From positions 434,001-498,000 of the forward strand of contig NZ_CP042266.1 in the NCBI RefSeq assembly GCF_007856155.1: a DNA stretch of 64,000 nt, read 5' to 3'. Origin of the DNA: Streptomyces qinzhouensis. GTDB taxonomy: Bacteria > Actinomycetota > Actinomycetes > Streptomycetales > Streptomycetaceae. The notes beneath the pieces are model-generated. The model was not told the DNA's origin and ran no database searches. It worked only from the letters and a program-made list of their open reading frames with translations. Position numbers and translations under genes: made by a program. Position 1 is the first letter of the stretch; every line of letters starts with the position of its first letter. Of the stretch, positions 36,599-45,439 are shown piece after piece.

Positions 36599-37588
36599 GT
36601 GACAACTATCGAGCAACCACTACTAGGCATGTTCACGCTGGGCCCTTTCCTCCGTTACGTAGAACCTAAATGCAGCCCCCACCTTCACTGGCTCGAGGGG
36701 CGAACCAGTCAATTTTACGAAAAGGTTCGACACCTGTTCCCCACGGAATCCAGTTTCCGAAATTTCACTCGAGAGGAGCACGGACTGTACCTGGCCCTGC
36801 ATTATCCGGATGGACTTCCGGACAGACTGGCAGACATTGGGGACTGGATCATTACCTGGTTCGCACTGGACGACCTGTGCACTAGCGGATCCGCCGTTGG
36901 CGACGAATCCGTCTATCCCGCGATGCGTCAAGCCGTCATGGGGCATGCCACAGACACGCCATTCGACATCATCACACCCATCGCAAAGACCATTAAATCG
37001 AAGATGCCACCCGCACAGTGGGACCGCTTCGTCAACTTGATGAACCACATGATCAGCGGCTTCGCCGCCGAGGACGAAATGAGGACCGGCCGCGCACGCC
37101 AGGACATACCGACCTACATGAAGGCTCGGTCCGGGAGCAGCGGAATGTACTGGTCCTATCTGTTGTGCGAGTACGCTCTCGCCATAGACGCAAGCCCTTA
37201 CGCGACCCTTGAATTGAAAGAGGCCGTCGATGCGGCTGTCTGGAATTCCATATATCTCAACGACATCATCTCCTATCGCAAAGAAGTGATATTGGGTCGC
37301 GACCCTTGCAATTATGTCAATCTCTATATGAATGAGGCCGGAGTCGACCTCCAGGAAGCCGTCACCCACGTTCACGGCCTCGCCCTGCAAACCGAGCGGC
37401 GAATCCTCGAACTGCAGAATACTGCTGATCCCGCTGCCCGAGCGGCAATTGCCGCAGTCGTCGACCAAATGGCTGGTACCATCGCCTGGCAGTTCGCCTC
37501 CCCACGCTACATAGGTGAGGGTCGATGGAGCGGAATGACGGAGGGGACATGGCGCCTCTACGCAGACCGAACCATCGTTACGTCCTGA
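36599..37588 (+). CDS. Class I terpene synthase (cyclase), product unknown
   Basis: 329 residues; GTG at 36599 with AAAGGA seven bases upstream. The size fits a single-domain bacterial sesquiterpene-type synthase. The metal-binding triad 'NDIISYRKE' (Asn221, Ser225, Glu229) is perfect and an 'RY' pair lies near the C-terminus. The aspartate-rich motif is 'DDLCTS' at 91-96, which is neither DDxxD/E nor DDxxxD. Codon use is clearly less G/C-ending than in every neighbour, so it was probably acquired separately. The only nearby prenyl gene is a pseudogene and there is no P450, so the product may be the bare hydrocarbon or alcohol. Confidence 0.9.
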   Translation: MTTIEQPLLGMFTLGPFLRYVEPKCSPHLHWLEGRTSQFYEKVRHLFPTESSFRNFTREEHGLYLALHYPDGLPDRLADIGDWIITWFALDDLCTSGSAVGDESVYPAMRQAVMGHATDTPFDIITPIAKTIKSKMPPAQWDRFVNLMNHMISGFAAEDEMRTGRARQDIPTYMKARSGSSGMYWSYLLCEYALAIDASPYATLELKEAVDAAVWNSIYLNDIISYRKEVILGRDPCNYVNLYMNEAGVDLQEAVTHVHGLALQTERRILELQNTADPAARAAIAAVVDQMAGTIAWQFASPRYIGEGRWSGMTEGTWRLYADRTIVTS

Positions 37589-37799
37589 CTTCAACGTAGC
37601 CGTCAGAGGCCATGGCGACCGTGACGGTATCGGTGGCTGCAAAACTCGTGCGCGTCGGTGCGCCGCGGACCTGCGAGATCCACGCGGGTACGCCGTTGCA
37701 CAGGAGGGCCCAGCCGGTGACGCAGTCCCGGCTCAGGGTGACGGCGGCGGAACGGTCGGCGGCATCTGCAGCGGGACACGGCTTCAGGTGCGCACACAC
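37578..37799 (-). CDS. DUF5999-like small protein
   Basis: 73 residues from GTG at 37799. The opening 'MCAHLKPCPAADAADR' followed by 'GWALLCNGV' matches the MCxHxxxCPxADxxDR...GWxLLCNG pattern of small Streptomyces DUF5999 proteins. The Cys/His residues suggest metal binding. The C-terminal half differs from the pattern I know. It overlaps the end of the terpene synthase gene by 11 bases, convergently. No clear ribosome site is seen. Confidence 0.6.
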   Translation of the reverse strand: MCAHLKPCPAADAADRSAAVTLSRDCVTGWALLCNGVPAWISQVRGAPTRTSFAATDTVTVAMASDGYVEVRT

Positions 37800-37847
37800 G
37801 CGGCCGGAACGGCAAGGTGCTACGAGGTGATGTGCGGAAGGAATCGG

Positions 37848-38372
37848 TCAACTCGCCAGGGAGGCCATCCCAAGAGCTGCCCCCGCCAGCCGGGCGCGAG
37901 CCGCTGCGGGAGGCGCAGGCCCAGTGCGGGCGGGCCGGTCCGCGGGGACGGCGTTCACCGCCAGGCACCACAGGATGTCCTGCGTGACGTCCATCAGGTC
38001 GTCCAGCTGCCGCCGCGCCTGGGGCATGGTGAGCGCCTCCCCGGCCCGCAGCAGGTGCTCCGCGCGCCGGATTGCCCGGAGATCACGACGGCGAGGGCCG
38101 GCCCGGACCCGTTCCCGCAGAACGGGTACCAGCTCTTCAAGCTGCTTCCTGAGCCGTACGGTCAGCTCCCGCATCACCGGACCGGTCACACACGGGCCTT
38201 CGGCCCGCACGGCTTCGAGGACCTCCCGTGCCGCGTCGAACGAGCCCGGCTGATACACCCTGAGAGCGCCGAGCAACCGCTCCAGCGTCCCCGGGCCGAG
38301 GGGCGGCTGCCACCGCTCCACCTCCAAGCGCTGCGGTACGCGGCGCGAGTGCCCCTGATCGGATCCCGTCAC
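37848..38372 (-). CDS. DUF6415-like protein
   Basis: 174 residues. GTG at 38372 overlaps the stop of the upstream kinase-like gene as GTGA. The protein is mostly helical, with 'LRKQLEELVPVLRERV' and a C-terminal 'QARRQLDDLMDVTQDILWCL', as in Streptomyces DUF6415 proteins. These commonly follow an ATP-binding anti-sigma-like gene, which is the arrangement here. Function unknown; an accessory of the anti-sigma-like protein is a fair inference. Confidence 0.6.
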   Translation of the reverse strand: MTGSDQGHSRRVPQRLEVERWQPPLGPGTLERLLGALRVYQPGSFDAAREVLEAVRAEGPCVTGPVMRELTVRLRKQLEELVPVLRERVRAGPRRRDLRAIRRAEHLLRAGEALTMPQARRQLDDLMDVTQDILWCLAVNAVPADRPARTGPAPPAAARARLAGAALGMASLAS

Positions 38373-38845
38373 GACGGCTCCCCGTCCCGCTCTTCGCCGA
38401 CCCGGAGTTCGCACCAGGTACGGGTGCCGTCCTCGCTGGTCCCCCAGGCGCTGGCCAAGTACTCGATCAGCACCATGCCCCGGCCGCCCTCCTCGTAGAG
38501 GTCGCCCCGCCTGCGGACCTGCGGCCGGCTGTGGGAACCGTCGGCCACTTCGATGCGCACGGTCGCCCCCGCGTACGAGATCGAGAAGCCCACGGAGCAA
38601 CCGCTCCCGTTCTCGATGGCGTTGGTGACCAGCTCGCTGATGATCAGCTCGGCGCTGTCCACGGCCCGCCCTAGACCCCAACTGCGGAGGGCCGCACGTC
38701 CGATCCGGCGCATTTGCGAAACACGCCGCGCGTCGCCGGGGCGCATCTGCTCTCCGGCCGCAGGGTGGTAGCACTCGAATTCGACGGCATGGCGTCCGGC
38801 TGACGGACGGGGTCGCAGAGTGGCGGCAGCCACTTCGGCCGTCAC
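38369..38845 (-). CDS. Anti-sigma-factor-like ATP-binding protein (HATPase_c_2)
   Basis: 158 residues from GTG at 38845, eight bases after GAGG; the frame is open further upstream but the extra residues look non-coding. The GHKL ATPase boxes are present: N-box 'SELVTNAIENGSG', G1 box 'IEVADGSHSRP' and G2 box 'GGRGMVLIEYLASAWG'. There is no dimerisation domain or membrane segment. This matches RsbW/SpoIIAB-like kinases that are abundant in Streptomyces. Its target is not evident here. Confidence 0.88.
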   Translation of the reverse strand: MTAEVAAATLRPRPSAGRHAVEFECYHPAAGEQMRPGDARRVSQMRRIGRAALRSWGLGRAVDSAELIISELVTNAIENGSGCSVGFSISYAGATVRIEVADGSHSRPQVRRRGDLYEEGGRGMVLIEYLASAWGTSEDGTRTWCELRVGEERDGEPS

Positions 38846-39127
38846 CGTGCTCGCCTCATGAGGAACCTCCGGCTCGTCGACACTCCGATTTCCACCCGCA
38901 CGGCACTCGGACGGCCACCGCTGGATGGCCCAGGCACAGGACCCCCTGCTGGTGGGCAGCCGGTACATCCCGTAGGCCGCCCTCTTCCGGGACGAGCCGG
39001 GACCGGTGCTCCCCTGGTCGTTGGGTGCGGGGTCCAGCGAAGCGCGCTGATCACCTGTGGTGAAGACTGCACCGGGGATGCACTCGGGCACGGGAGTGCA
39101 CACAGGTTGCACGGCGAGGAGACAGCG

Positions 39128-39940
39128 ATGGAGAGGGTGTACGGCGGATCGGTTCCTGGCTCAGCGCGATCCCTCGAAGGACGCCACTATGTGATCACTG
39201 GAGGTTCGCGTGGGCTGGGCGCGACCGTCGTCCGGTCACTGCTCGGCGAGGGCGCCCGAGTGTCCGTGTGCGCCCGACGGGAGGACGGACTCGACGCTTT
39301 GAACGCCTCGGTCCAGCAGGACGGCCACCCTCCTCTGTTCACCCAGGCCCTGGACGTGGCCGAGCCGACGGCTCTGGAGGCGTTCATCGACGCCGCCGCA
39401 GCGGAGCACGGTGGGCTCCACGGCGCCGTGGCCTGCGCCGGCGGGGCCTCGGGCCGGGGTCTCGGAGCGGCTTCGGCGGACGACTGGCGAAGGACCTGGG
39501 AGCTGAATGCGGGACACGCGGCCACCCTCGTCTCCAGCGCGGCGCCCCATCTTCGCGCTGCGGGCGGCGGCTCCATTGTGGTGGTCTCGTCGATCTCCGG
39601 CTGGAAGCCCGGCCCGCAGGCCCAGTACGGCTCTGCCAAGGCGGCGCAGATCCATATGGTCGCCTCGCTGGCACGTGAGCTGGGGCCGGACGGCATCCGG
39701 GTGAACGCTGTGTCGCCCGGCTCGATGCTCATCCCTGGCAAGCGCTGGGACCGGATGCGGCGGGAGGACCCCCTGGCCTACCAACGGTTCCTGGACGAGT
39801 TCCCCGCGCGCTCCCTCGTCGCCCCGGAGGAGGTCGCGGAGGTGGTCGCCTTCCTGCTGTCGGAGCGTTCCCGTGGGATCTCGGGGGCGAACATCCCGGT
39901 GGACCGGGCACAGAACGCCCCCACTCCCGAGGGCTACTGA
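39128..39940 (+). CDS. Short-chain dehydrogenase/reductase
   Basis: 270 residues; ATG at 39128 after GAGGAG. It has the classical SDR cofactor loop 'VITGGSRGLGA', 'ACAGGASG' in the NNAG position, Ser-Tyr-Lys catalytic residues in 'SSISGWKPGPQAQYGSAKAA', and 'GIRVNAVSPGSM'. Arg residues after the first strand ('CARRED') suggest NADP(H). The substrate is unknown. It stands alone between divergent and convergent genes and may or may not serve the radical SAM operon. Confidence 0.93.
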   Translation: MERVYGGSVPGSARSLEGRHYVITGGSRGLGATVVRSLLGEGARVSVCARREDGLDALNASVQQDGHPPLFTQALDVAEPTALEAFIDAAAAEHGGLHGAVACAGGASGRGLGAASADDWRRTWELNAGHAATLVSSAAPHLRAAGGGSIVVVSSISGWKPGPQAQYGSAKAAQIHMVASLARELGPDGIRVNAVSPGSMLIPGKRWDRMRREDPLAYQRFLDEFPARSLVAPEEVAEVVAFLLSERSRGISGANIPVDRAQNAPTPEGY

Positions 39941-39944
39941 GGCT

Positions 39945-41330
39945 TCAGGCACTCACCCCGAGCACCGGTTTCGCCCTGCGCTCGAACTCGCGCACCGACG
40001 GCTCCTGCTGGTGCGGGACGAGCCGCAGCCGGAAGTCCCGCAGGGCCTGGACAGAACGCTCCGAGTGCACCCCTTCGAGCCCGTCCAGGGCCCGGGTGGC
40101 GGTTCCAAGAGCCTCGTCCAAGCGACCCTGCTGGAGACGGGCGGTGGCGAGCACGGATCTGCTGATCGCCTGCCGTCGGCGACGTTCCGCGTTGGCGTCC
40201 ACGGATGCCTCGGCGAGCCGTTCCGCCGACGCCGCCTCTCCGAGGTCCCGGTGGCAGAGCGCGGCCTCGGCCTCCAGATAGTGGGCGTCGAGAAAGCGGA
40301 CCCATACGGATTCCTGGGACGCGCCCCTGCTTTGGTCGAGGGCGTTGGTCGCCGCGTGCAGGGCCGTCGTGGCGGCCCTGCCATCACCCAGGGACGCGTG
40401 CCCGCGGGCGGCCATGGCATGCAGGCGCATCAGCCCGAGAGGACTCCCGGCCGACTTGGCGGTGGCGAGGCCCGCCCGTGCCAGTGCGACGCCCTCCTGC
40501 GGGTGGCCGAGGCTGGTGCACAGGTGGGAGAGGCCAGCGAGGATCTGTCCACCGAGTACGCGGTCGCCGCCCTCACGGCACAAACGTAAAGCCTGGATCA
40601 TGTGACGCTGGGCCAAGCCGTAGTCCGCCGAGTCGTACGAGCTCCAACCCGCCATCGCCGCGAGCTTCGCCGCAGAGGTGAAGAGCTGTTTGCGCTCGTG
40701 ATGCGCGGTGCCTCGCTTCTGGAGCATCGGAACCACCTCGATGGTGAGGTAGTTGACGATGCTCGTGTGGACCCCGACCCCGCCGTAGGTGTTGTCCATC
40801 TGGTCGAACATCGCGATCATCGCGTAGACCTGTTCCACCTGGCCGCCACCGGCGACCACGGCCAGCGTGGGTGCCTGCTCTTCCTCCAGCAGCCACAGCA
40901 GCCACTCGCGCTGGGGTTCGACCAGCGCGGACGCGACGAAGGGCACGCTCCCGAGCAGACTCCGCCGGGAGATCGCGGTGGACCCGAGCTCCGCAAGCGT
41001 GTGCAGTGATTCACCCACGTCTTCACAGTAGGTGAGAGCACGCGCGACGACAGGTCTCTGGACTGCGGTCGTCATGCCGATGTCCGTCGGGGTGACCGTC
41101 CTCTTCAGCATGTCCGAGAGAGCGGCGGCGATGAACTCGGGTGCTCTGCCCCGCGGCTGCATCCCCTGGAGCCACCGCGTGACGGACGCCTTGTCGTAGC
41201 GCATCACCATGCCCTGGCGGTGGGCGAGTTCCACGACCCGTCTGGCCAGAGCCGCATGCGAGCAGCCGGCCTCTTTCAGCACGGCCTGAAGCGCCGTGTT
41301 GGCTCCTGCTCTCGCCGTCCCACCGCTCAT
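39945..41330 (-). CDS. Helix-turn-helix regulator with TPR-like C-terminus
   Basis: 461 residues from ATG at 41330. The N-terminal ~75 residues look like an HTH ('LKEAGCSHAALARRVVELAH', then 'YDKASVTRWLQG'). After a linker, the remainder is helical repeats ('GLAQRHMIQALRLCREGGD', 'GVALARAGLATAKSAG') typical of TPR-containing Streptomyces regulators that respond to small ligands or peptides. It is divergent from the radical SAM operon, with a 192-bp shared control region, so it is the likely regulator of that operon. Only four bases separate its stop from the convergent SDR stop. Confidence 0.85.
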   Translation of the reverse strand: MSGGTARAGANTALQAVLKEAGCSHAALARRVVELAHRQGMVMRYDKASVTRWLQGMQPRGRAPEFIAAALSDMLKRTVTPTDIGMTTAVQRPVVARALTYCEDVGESLHTLAELGSTAISRRSLLGSVPFVASALVEPQREWLLWLLEEEQAPTLAVVAGGGQVEQVYAMIAMFDQMDNTYGGVGVHTSIVNYLTIEVVPMLQKRGTAHHERKQLFTSAAKLAAMAGWSSYDSADYGLAQRHMIQALRLCREGGDRVLGGQILAGLSHLCTSLGHPQEGVALARAGLATAKSAGSPLGLMRLHAMAARGHASLGDGRAATTALHAATNALDQSRGASQESVWVRFLDAHYLEAEAALCHRDLGEAASAERLAEASVDANAERRRRQAISRSVLATARLQQGRLDEALGTATRALDGLEGVHSERSVQALRDFRLRLVPHQQEPSVREFERRAKPVLGVSA

Positions 41331-41522
41331 GTACCGATGATGCCCAACCGGCCACGCTCTGTCGTCGCCAGCCCACCGTTCGGGCCCGTTTACAACCCCC
41401 GTACAACCGAACAACCGCAGCGCCCACTCCTGGACCGGAACGCTGCCGCTGAGACTGAGGCAGCCGGGCGAACCAGCTCCGGCCAGTGCGTGAGCACGCG
41501 CCAACGGCGAGGAGAGACGGGC
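41331..41522. promoter_or_regulatory. Divergent promoter region of TPR regulator and nucleotide-chemistry operon
   Basis: 192 bp between diverging starts. It has a locally A/C-rich stretch (around 41385-41415) with GTTTACAACCCCCGTACAAC, the most AT-rich part and the best place for a promoter. The ribosome site GAGGAGAG for the operon is at its right end. Confidence 0.55.
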
Positions 41523-43055
41523 ATGTCGCAACCGGTCGCTGTGATCCTGGACTGCTTCACCGTGGAACCGAGCGGCCTGGGGGTTCCACCCTATGCATCG
41601 ACGTACGTTCGCACGGCCTGGTCGGCCCTGCGGGCGGCCTGGCCCGAGGTCGACGTACGGTACGTGACCATCGACGATGTCCGCTGGTGCCGGTCGGGCG
41701 GGAAACCCGGCGTGCAGCCCCCGTTCTCCGACCCCCTCACCTACTCCGCGACCGTCAACCGGGACGGAGCGCTCGACCTCGTACGGCGGGCCGCGACGGT
41801 GATCGTCATCGCGGGTGACAAGGTCCCGTCGGTCCATCTGCACGCCGTCAACGCCGGGATCGAGGAGATCTCCGAGGTCCTGGAAGGAGTCACCGGTTGC
41901 CGCGTGCTCCTCGGCCCGATGGCGGCGTACGTCCTGACTCCACCCCTGGCCGACGAGTACGCAAGGCTGTTCGACGCCGTACACACGCACACCGTCACAG
42001 CGGAGAACCTCACCTCGGGCAGCCGGACCCCGGCGGCGTACGGCGTTCTGCGCGGCAGCCGTGACAGCTTCTCCGGGCTGGTGGAGCAGATGCGGTGGCG
42101 GCCGATCGCAGAGCTGGAGCTGTACCGCGGCTGCACCCGGAAGCGGTTCTGCTCGTTCTGCAACGAGCCCGGGAAGTCCCCGCTCGTGGCATTCCGGGAG
42201 GTGGAGGACGTGATCGAGGAGGCGGGCCTCCTGTACGACGCGGGAGTGCGCAACTTCCGTCTGGGCCAGCAGACCTGCTTCTTCTCGTACCGGAACCGCA
42301 GCGAGGCGGCGATCCACGGGCTGCTCTCCGGCATCCGCAAGCGGTGCCCCGACCTTGAGGTCCTGCACATCGACAACGCCGACCCGCTGGCCGTCGCGGC
42401 ACCGGTCGGACTGCGGATCGCCAAGCTGGTCTCGGAGTTCTGCACGGAGGGCAACTGCGCTCCGATGGGGATCGAGTCCTTCGACCCGGTGGTTATCAAG
42501 CGGAACGATCTCACCTGCTCGCCGGCCATCCTGCGGCGGGCGGTCGAGCACGTCAACGAGGCCGGCGCGGAGCGCGGACCGGGCGGGCTCCCTAAGCTCC
42601 TCCCCGGTCTGAACCTCATCTACGGCCTGCCGGGCGAGACGCACGCGACCCACACGGCCAACCTCGATCATCTGACCGCGATGCTGGAGGACGGACTGCT
42701 GTGCCACCGCACGAACGTCCGCCTGGCCCGCGCCTTCCCCGGCACCCCGCTGGCCCGCGAGGGCATGCCCGACGATCTTCCGTCCTCGGAGCAGTACGAC
42801 GCCTGGAAGGCGGAGATCGACCGCGAGTGGGACCAGCCGATGAAGAGGCGGGTCTACCCGGCCGGACTGACGATCCCTCGGCTGCACTCGTACTTCGTGA
42901 ACGAGCAGGGAACGTGGTTCCGCCGTCTCGGCTCCTACTCCATCCAGATCGTGGAACGGGGAGCCACGGTGCCAGTAGGGACGGCAGCCGCGCTGCGGGT
43001 GACCGGGCACGCACCACGGTTCATCTACGGGGAGCGCTGTGAACTCGTCGGCTGA
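41523..43055 (+). CDS. Radical SAM protein with CX5CX2C cluster motif
   Basis: 510 residues; ATG at 41523 after GAGGAGAG. The N-terminal ~190 residues have a B12-binding-like alternating pattern ('TVIVIAGDKVPSVHLHAVN'). The cluster ligands are Cys204, Cys210 and Cys213 in 'YRGCTRKRFCSFCNEP', spacing CX5CX2C instead of CX3CX2C. After this come 'FRLGQQTCFF', 'MGIESFDP' and 'LIYGLPGET', which fit the radical SAM barrel. It resembles B12-binding/radical SAM proteins with an extended first loop. It heads an operon of nucleotide-type enzymes and overlaps the next gene by 17 bases. Reaction unknown. Confidence 0.85.
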   Translation: MSQPVAVILDCFTVEPSGLGVPPYASTYVRTAWSALRAAWPEVDVRYVTIDDVRWCRSGGKPGVQPPFSDPLTYSATVNRDGALDLVRRAATVIVIAGDKVPSVHLHAVNAGIEEISEVLEGVTGCRVLLGPMAAYVLTPPLADEYARLFDAVHTHTVTAENLTSGSRTPAAYGVLRGSRDSFSGLVEQMRWRPIAELELYRGCTRKRFCSFCNEPGKSPLVAFREVEDVIEEAGLLYDAGVRNFRLGQQTCFFSYRNRSEAAIHGLLSGIRKRCPDLEVLHIDNADPLAVAAPVGLRIAKLVSEFCTEGNCAPMGIESFDPVVIKRNDLTCSPAILRRAVEHVNEAGAERGPGGLPKLLPGLNLIYGLPGETHATHTANLDHLTAMLEDGLLCHRTNVRLARAFPGTPLAREGMPDDLPSSEQYDAWKAEIDREWDQPMKRRVYPAGLTIPRLHSYFVNEQGTWFRRLGSYSIQIVERGATVPVGTAAALRVTGHAPRFIYGERCELVG

Positions 43056-43749
43056 GGGAGTCCTGAATCTGATCGGCCGGTACGACCGGGAGGCGCTCAG
43101 GGCCGTACGAGTCGGTCTCCTCCTCCCATGGGCGAACGTCGCGGTGGAGGAGGAGCTTCCCCGGTGCGGTCTGGTGAACACGGTCTTCCACCACGCCCGG
43201 CTGGTCCCATCGTCCGGGGCGACGGCCGTGGGCGCGTCGTTCTGGCACGGACTGCGGGGCGCGGCGGCGGAGGCCGTGGAGTCGATGGTCCATCTGCCGC
43301 TGAACGCCACGGTCCTGGCCTGCACGTCGGCTGGATTCACCGATGGGCCACCTCTCCCTGCGGGGACTGTAACCGCCTTCGATGCCGTGGTGGAGGGGCT
43401 GAGGGCGATGAAGGCCCGTCAGGTGGTCCTTGCGACGCCGTACCCCGATCCTGTGACGTGCGCTGAGGCGGAGGCCCTGCGCGACGCGGGGTTCACCGTG
43501 CTCGCCCACGCCGGTCTCGGACTGGCTGACGGATACCCCGACGTACCGCCGGGAAAAATCCGTAGGCTGCTGCGGGAACTACCGACCGGACCGCTGGACG
43601 CCGCCGACGCGGTGGTGCTCTCGTGCACCGGCTGGCGCACGCTGACCTGTGTGGAGCCGCTGGAACGGGACTTGGGCAAGCCCGTGCTCTCGTCCAATCT
43701 CGCCATCGCGCTGCACGCCGCCCAACTCTCAGCCGGAGTGATCCCGTGA
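43039..43749 (+). CDS. Asp/Glu racemase-superfamily protein (maleate isomerase/arylmalonate decarboxylase-like)
   Basis: 236 residues from GTG at 43039, inside the end of the radical SAM gene. The two half-sites of this fold each carry a Cys: 'VLACTSAGFTDG' (Cys about 94) and 'VVLSCTGWRTL' (Cys about 196). 'VGLLLPWANVAVEEEL' matches the entry strand of maleate isomerases. The family uses the Cys pair for proton transfer or cis-trans isomerisation next to a carboxylate. The substrate here is unknown. The stop overlaps the next start as GTGA. Confidence 0.82.
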   Translation: MNSSAEGVLNLIGRYDREALRAVRVGLLLPWANVAVEEELPRCGLVNTVFHHARLVPSSGATAVGASFWHGLRGAAAEAVESMVHLPLNATVLACTSAGFTDGPPLPAGTVTAFDAVVEGLRAMKARQVVLATPYPDPVTCAEAEALRDAGFTVLAHAGLGLADGYPDVPPGKIRRLLRELPTGPLDAADAVVLSCTGWRTLTCVEPLERDLGKPVLSSNLAIALHAAQLSAGVIP

Positions 43750-44579
43750 CGGCACTCACCCGTACCCAGCCCGCCCCCGCGGAGGCGGAACGCGTTTTTC
43801 ACCTGGTCCGGCGCGCTGCCGGTCTCACCGATGTGAAGGCGGAGGTGGAGGCGAACCACGACGACAACCGCTGGTGGCCCACTTCGATCACCGATCCGCG
43901 CGTACGCATGGCCGTTGCCGGCTGGTCCAGCAGGGTCTCCTACCGGATGATCGGCACCTACAGCCGAGTGGTGAGCGAGGCCGCTTCCATCGGATTCGAC
44001 GGCCTCGTCGCCGCGTCGGACGACGAACTCGCCGAACTGCTGACCCCGCTGGGGCTGGTCGGTTCGCGAGTCGGGTACTTCCGGTCACTGACCGATCTGC
44101 TGCTCCGGTGGGAGAAGGAGTCCATCGACCCGACTACGGACGGAGCCGACTGCGACGCCCTGATCACGATCTTCGCCCAGGAGGTGCGGGGCGCCTCCTA
44201 CAAGGTCGCCCAGTGCGCCCTGCTCTACGCCCGGGGCTATCACTGCGGCATCATCCCCGTCGACTCGGGCATGGTCACCAAACTGGCCCCTGCCCTCGGG
44301 ATCTCCCTGCCCTCGGGACCGGTCGCCCACGAACGGTTTCGGTACCTCCTCGAAGCCGTCGCGGAGGACCGGGCAGACGATCTCCGGGCGCTGGCCCGAA
44401 GCTCGGAGTACGCCGTGTCCATCCCGGAGCAGTCCGCGCCGAGCTGGTGGACTCACCTGGTCCTGATCTACTTCAAGAGGCTTTATCTGAACGGCCCTTC
44501 GCCACGGCTGTGTCCCCTTCGCCCTCTGTGCGGGGATGTCGTCGATTGCTCGCACGCCCGCTCGGCTCCGGACGGATGA
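43746..44579 (+). CDS. HhH-GPD-like protein (endonuclease III fold)
   Basis: 277 residues from GTG at 43746 (GTGA overlap). 'LLTPLGLVGSRVGYFRSL' and 'YKVAQCALLYARGYHCGIIPVDSGM' resemble the helix-hairpin-helix and the catalytic Asp segment of endonuclease III-like glycosylases (VDxxV). The end has closely spaced cysteines ('CPLRPLCGDVVDC'), where endonuclease III binds an iron-sulfur cluster, though the spacing is not canonical. The Lys nucleophile is not obvious. A DNA glycosylase in a nucleotide-enzyme operon is notable; it may bind nucleosides rather than DNA. Confidence 0.7.
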   Translation: MTALTRTQPAPAEAERVFHLVRRAAGLTDVKAEVEANHDDNRWWPTSITDPRVRMAVAGWSSRVSYRMIGTYSRVVSEAASIGFDGLVAASDDELAELLTPLGLVGSRVGYFRSLTDLLLRWEKESIDPTTDGADCDALITIFAQEVRGASYKVAQCALLYARGYHCGIIPVDSGMVTKLAPALGISLPSGPVAHERFRYLLEAVAEDRADDLRALARSSEYAVSIPEQSAPSWWTHLVLIYFKRLYLNGPSPRLCPLRPLCGDVVDCSHARSAPDG

Positions 44580-45412
44580 GCGTCGTGGGCCGTCTCTCGG
44601 TCATCGGCAACATCTCCCGTGATCGGCCTCGGTATCCGGACCGCACCACGCATGAGCAGCTTGGCGGCGCGGCCCTGCTGGTGGCGCTGGCAGCGGTACG
44701 GGCGGGCATGCCTGCGGCGCCTGTCTCAGTCGTCGGGGACGATCTCGCGCATCTGCCCGGGACGGTGAACCCGGAGGGTCTGGAGTGGTCGGCGCTCGAC
44801 GTACAGCCCGGGGCGACCGCTTCGTTCTCACTGGAGTACGACGCTGCGGGTGGGCTGGTCTCCGTCGTCACCGACTACGGCGTGGCCGCGCGGGGAACCG
44901 AACACGCTCTCCGACATATCGAAGCCCACCGGGATGACGCGTACCACCTGTGCTGCCGCCGTCCGCTCGATATCGCTGCGCTCCTCGATGCCCTCGCGGC
45001 TCGTACTGGCCGCTTCAGCGTCGATTTCTTCCTCCCGAGCGCCCATGAGCTGATTCCCCGGGCCGTGCCCTGGCTGGACCGTGCCGCGACCGTGTTCGTC
45101 AACATGTCCGAGTGCCGGCTTCTCGCCGAAGCCGTCGACATCGCCACGCTCCCCGAGCTGGTGATCACGGATGGCCCCCGGGGCGCCCGCGTGCTCGTGC
45201 ACGGCGTACCCAAAGTGGCCAGCGCACCACCGGTCCCGGTCAATGGCGAGGTGACCGGGGCCGGCGACACCCTCGCCGGAACTTATCTCGCCCATAGGAA
45301 CTCCGGAGCCGCCCCCGACATCGCCCTCGCCGCCGGGGTCGCAGCGGCGTCCGCTCACCTCCGCTCCGATCCGCTGCCCGTACCCGCACCTCGTCAACCA
45401 CGCAGTTCGTGA
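44576..45412 (+). CDS. PfkB/ribokinase-family sugar or nucleoside kinase
   Basis: 278 residues from ATG at 44576 (ATGA overlap). It has the N-terminal 'GNISRD' segment, 'QLGGAALLVALAAVRAG' (the PfkB first signature) and 'VTGAGDTLAGTYLA' with the catalytic Asp in the GAGD anion hole. The family phosphorylates sugars, nucleosides or hydroxymethyl groups. Neighbours suggest a nucleoside or deoxyribose-related substrate. Confidence 0.9.
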   Translation: MSVVGRLSVIGNISRDRPRYPDRTTHEQLGGAALLVALAAVRAGMPAAPVSVVGDDLAHLPGTVNPEGLEWSALDVQPGATASFSLEYDAAGGLVSVVTDYGVAARGTEHALRHIEAHRDDAYHLCCRRPLDIAALLDALAARTGRFSVDFFLPSAHELIPRAVPWLDRAATVFVNMSECRLLAEAVDIATLPELVITDGPRGARVLVHGVPKVASAPPVPVNGEVTGAGDTLAGTYLAHRNSGAAPDIALAAGVAAASAHLRSDPLPVPAPRQPRSS

Positions 45413-45439
45413 CGCTCGACCCACCGATGGGAGCTTCCG

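Noticed and set aside
41331..43340. N-terminal extension of the TPR regulator to over 1100 residues on the minus strand
   Set aside because: The extra part mirrors the radical SAM and racemase genes and has non-coding character; ATG at 41330 starts the HTH domain.
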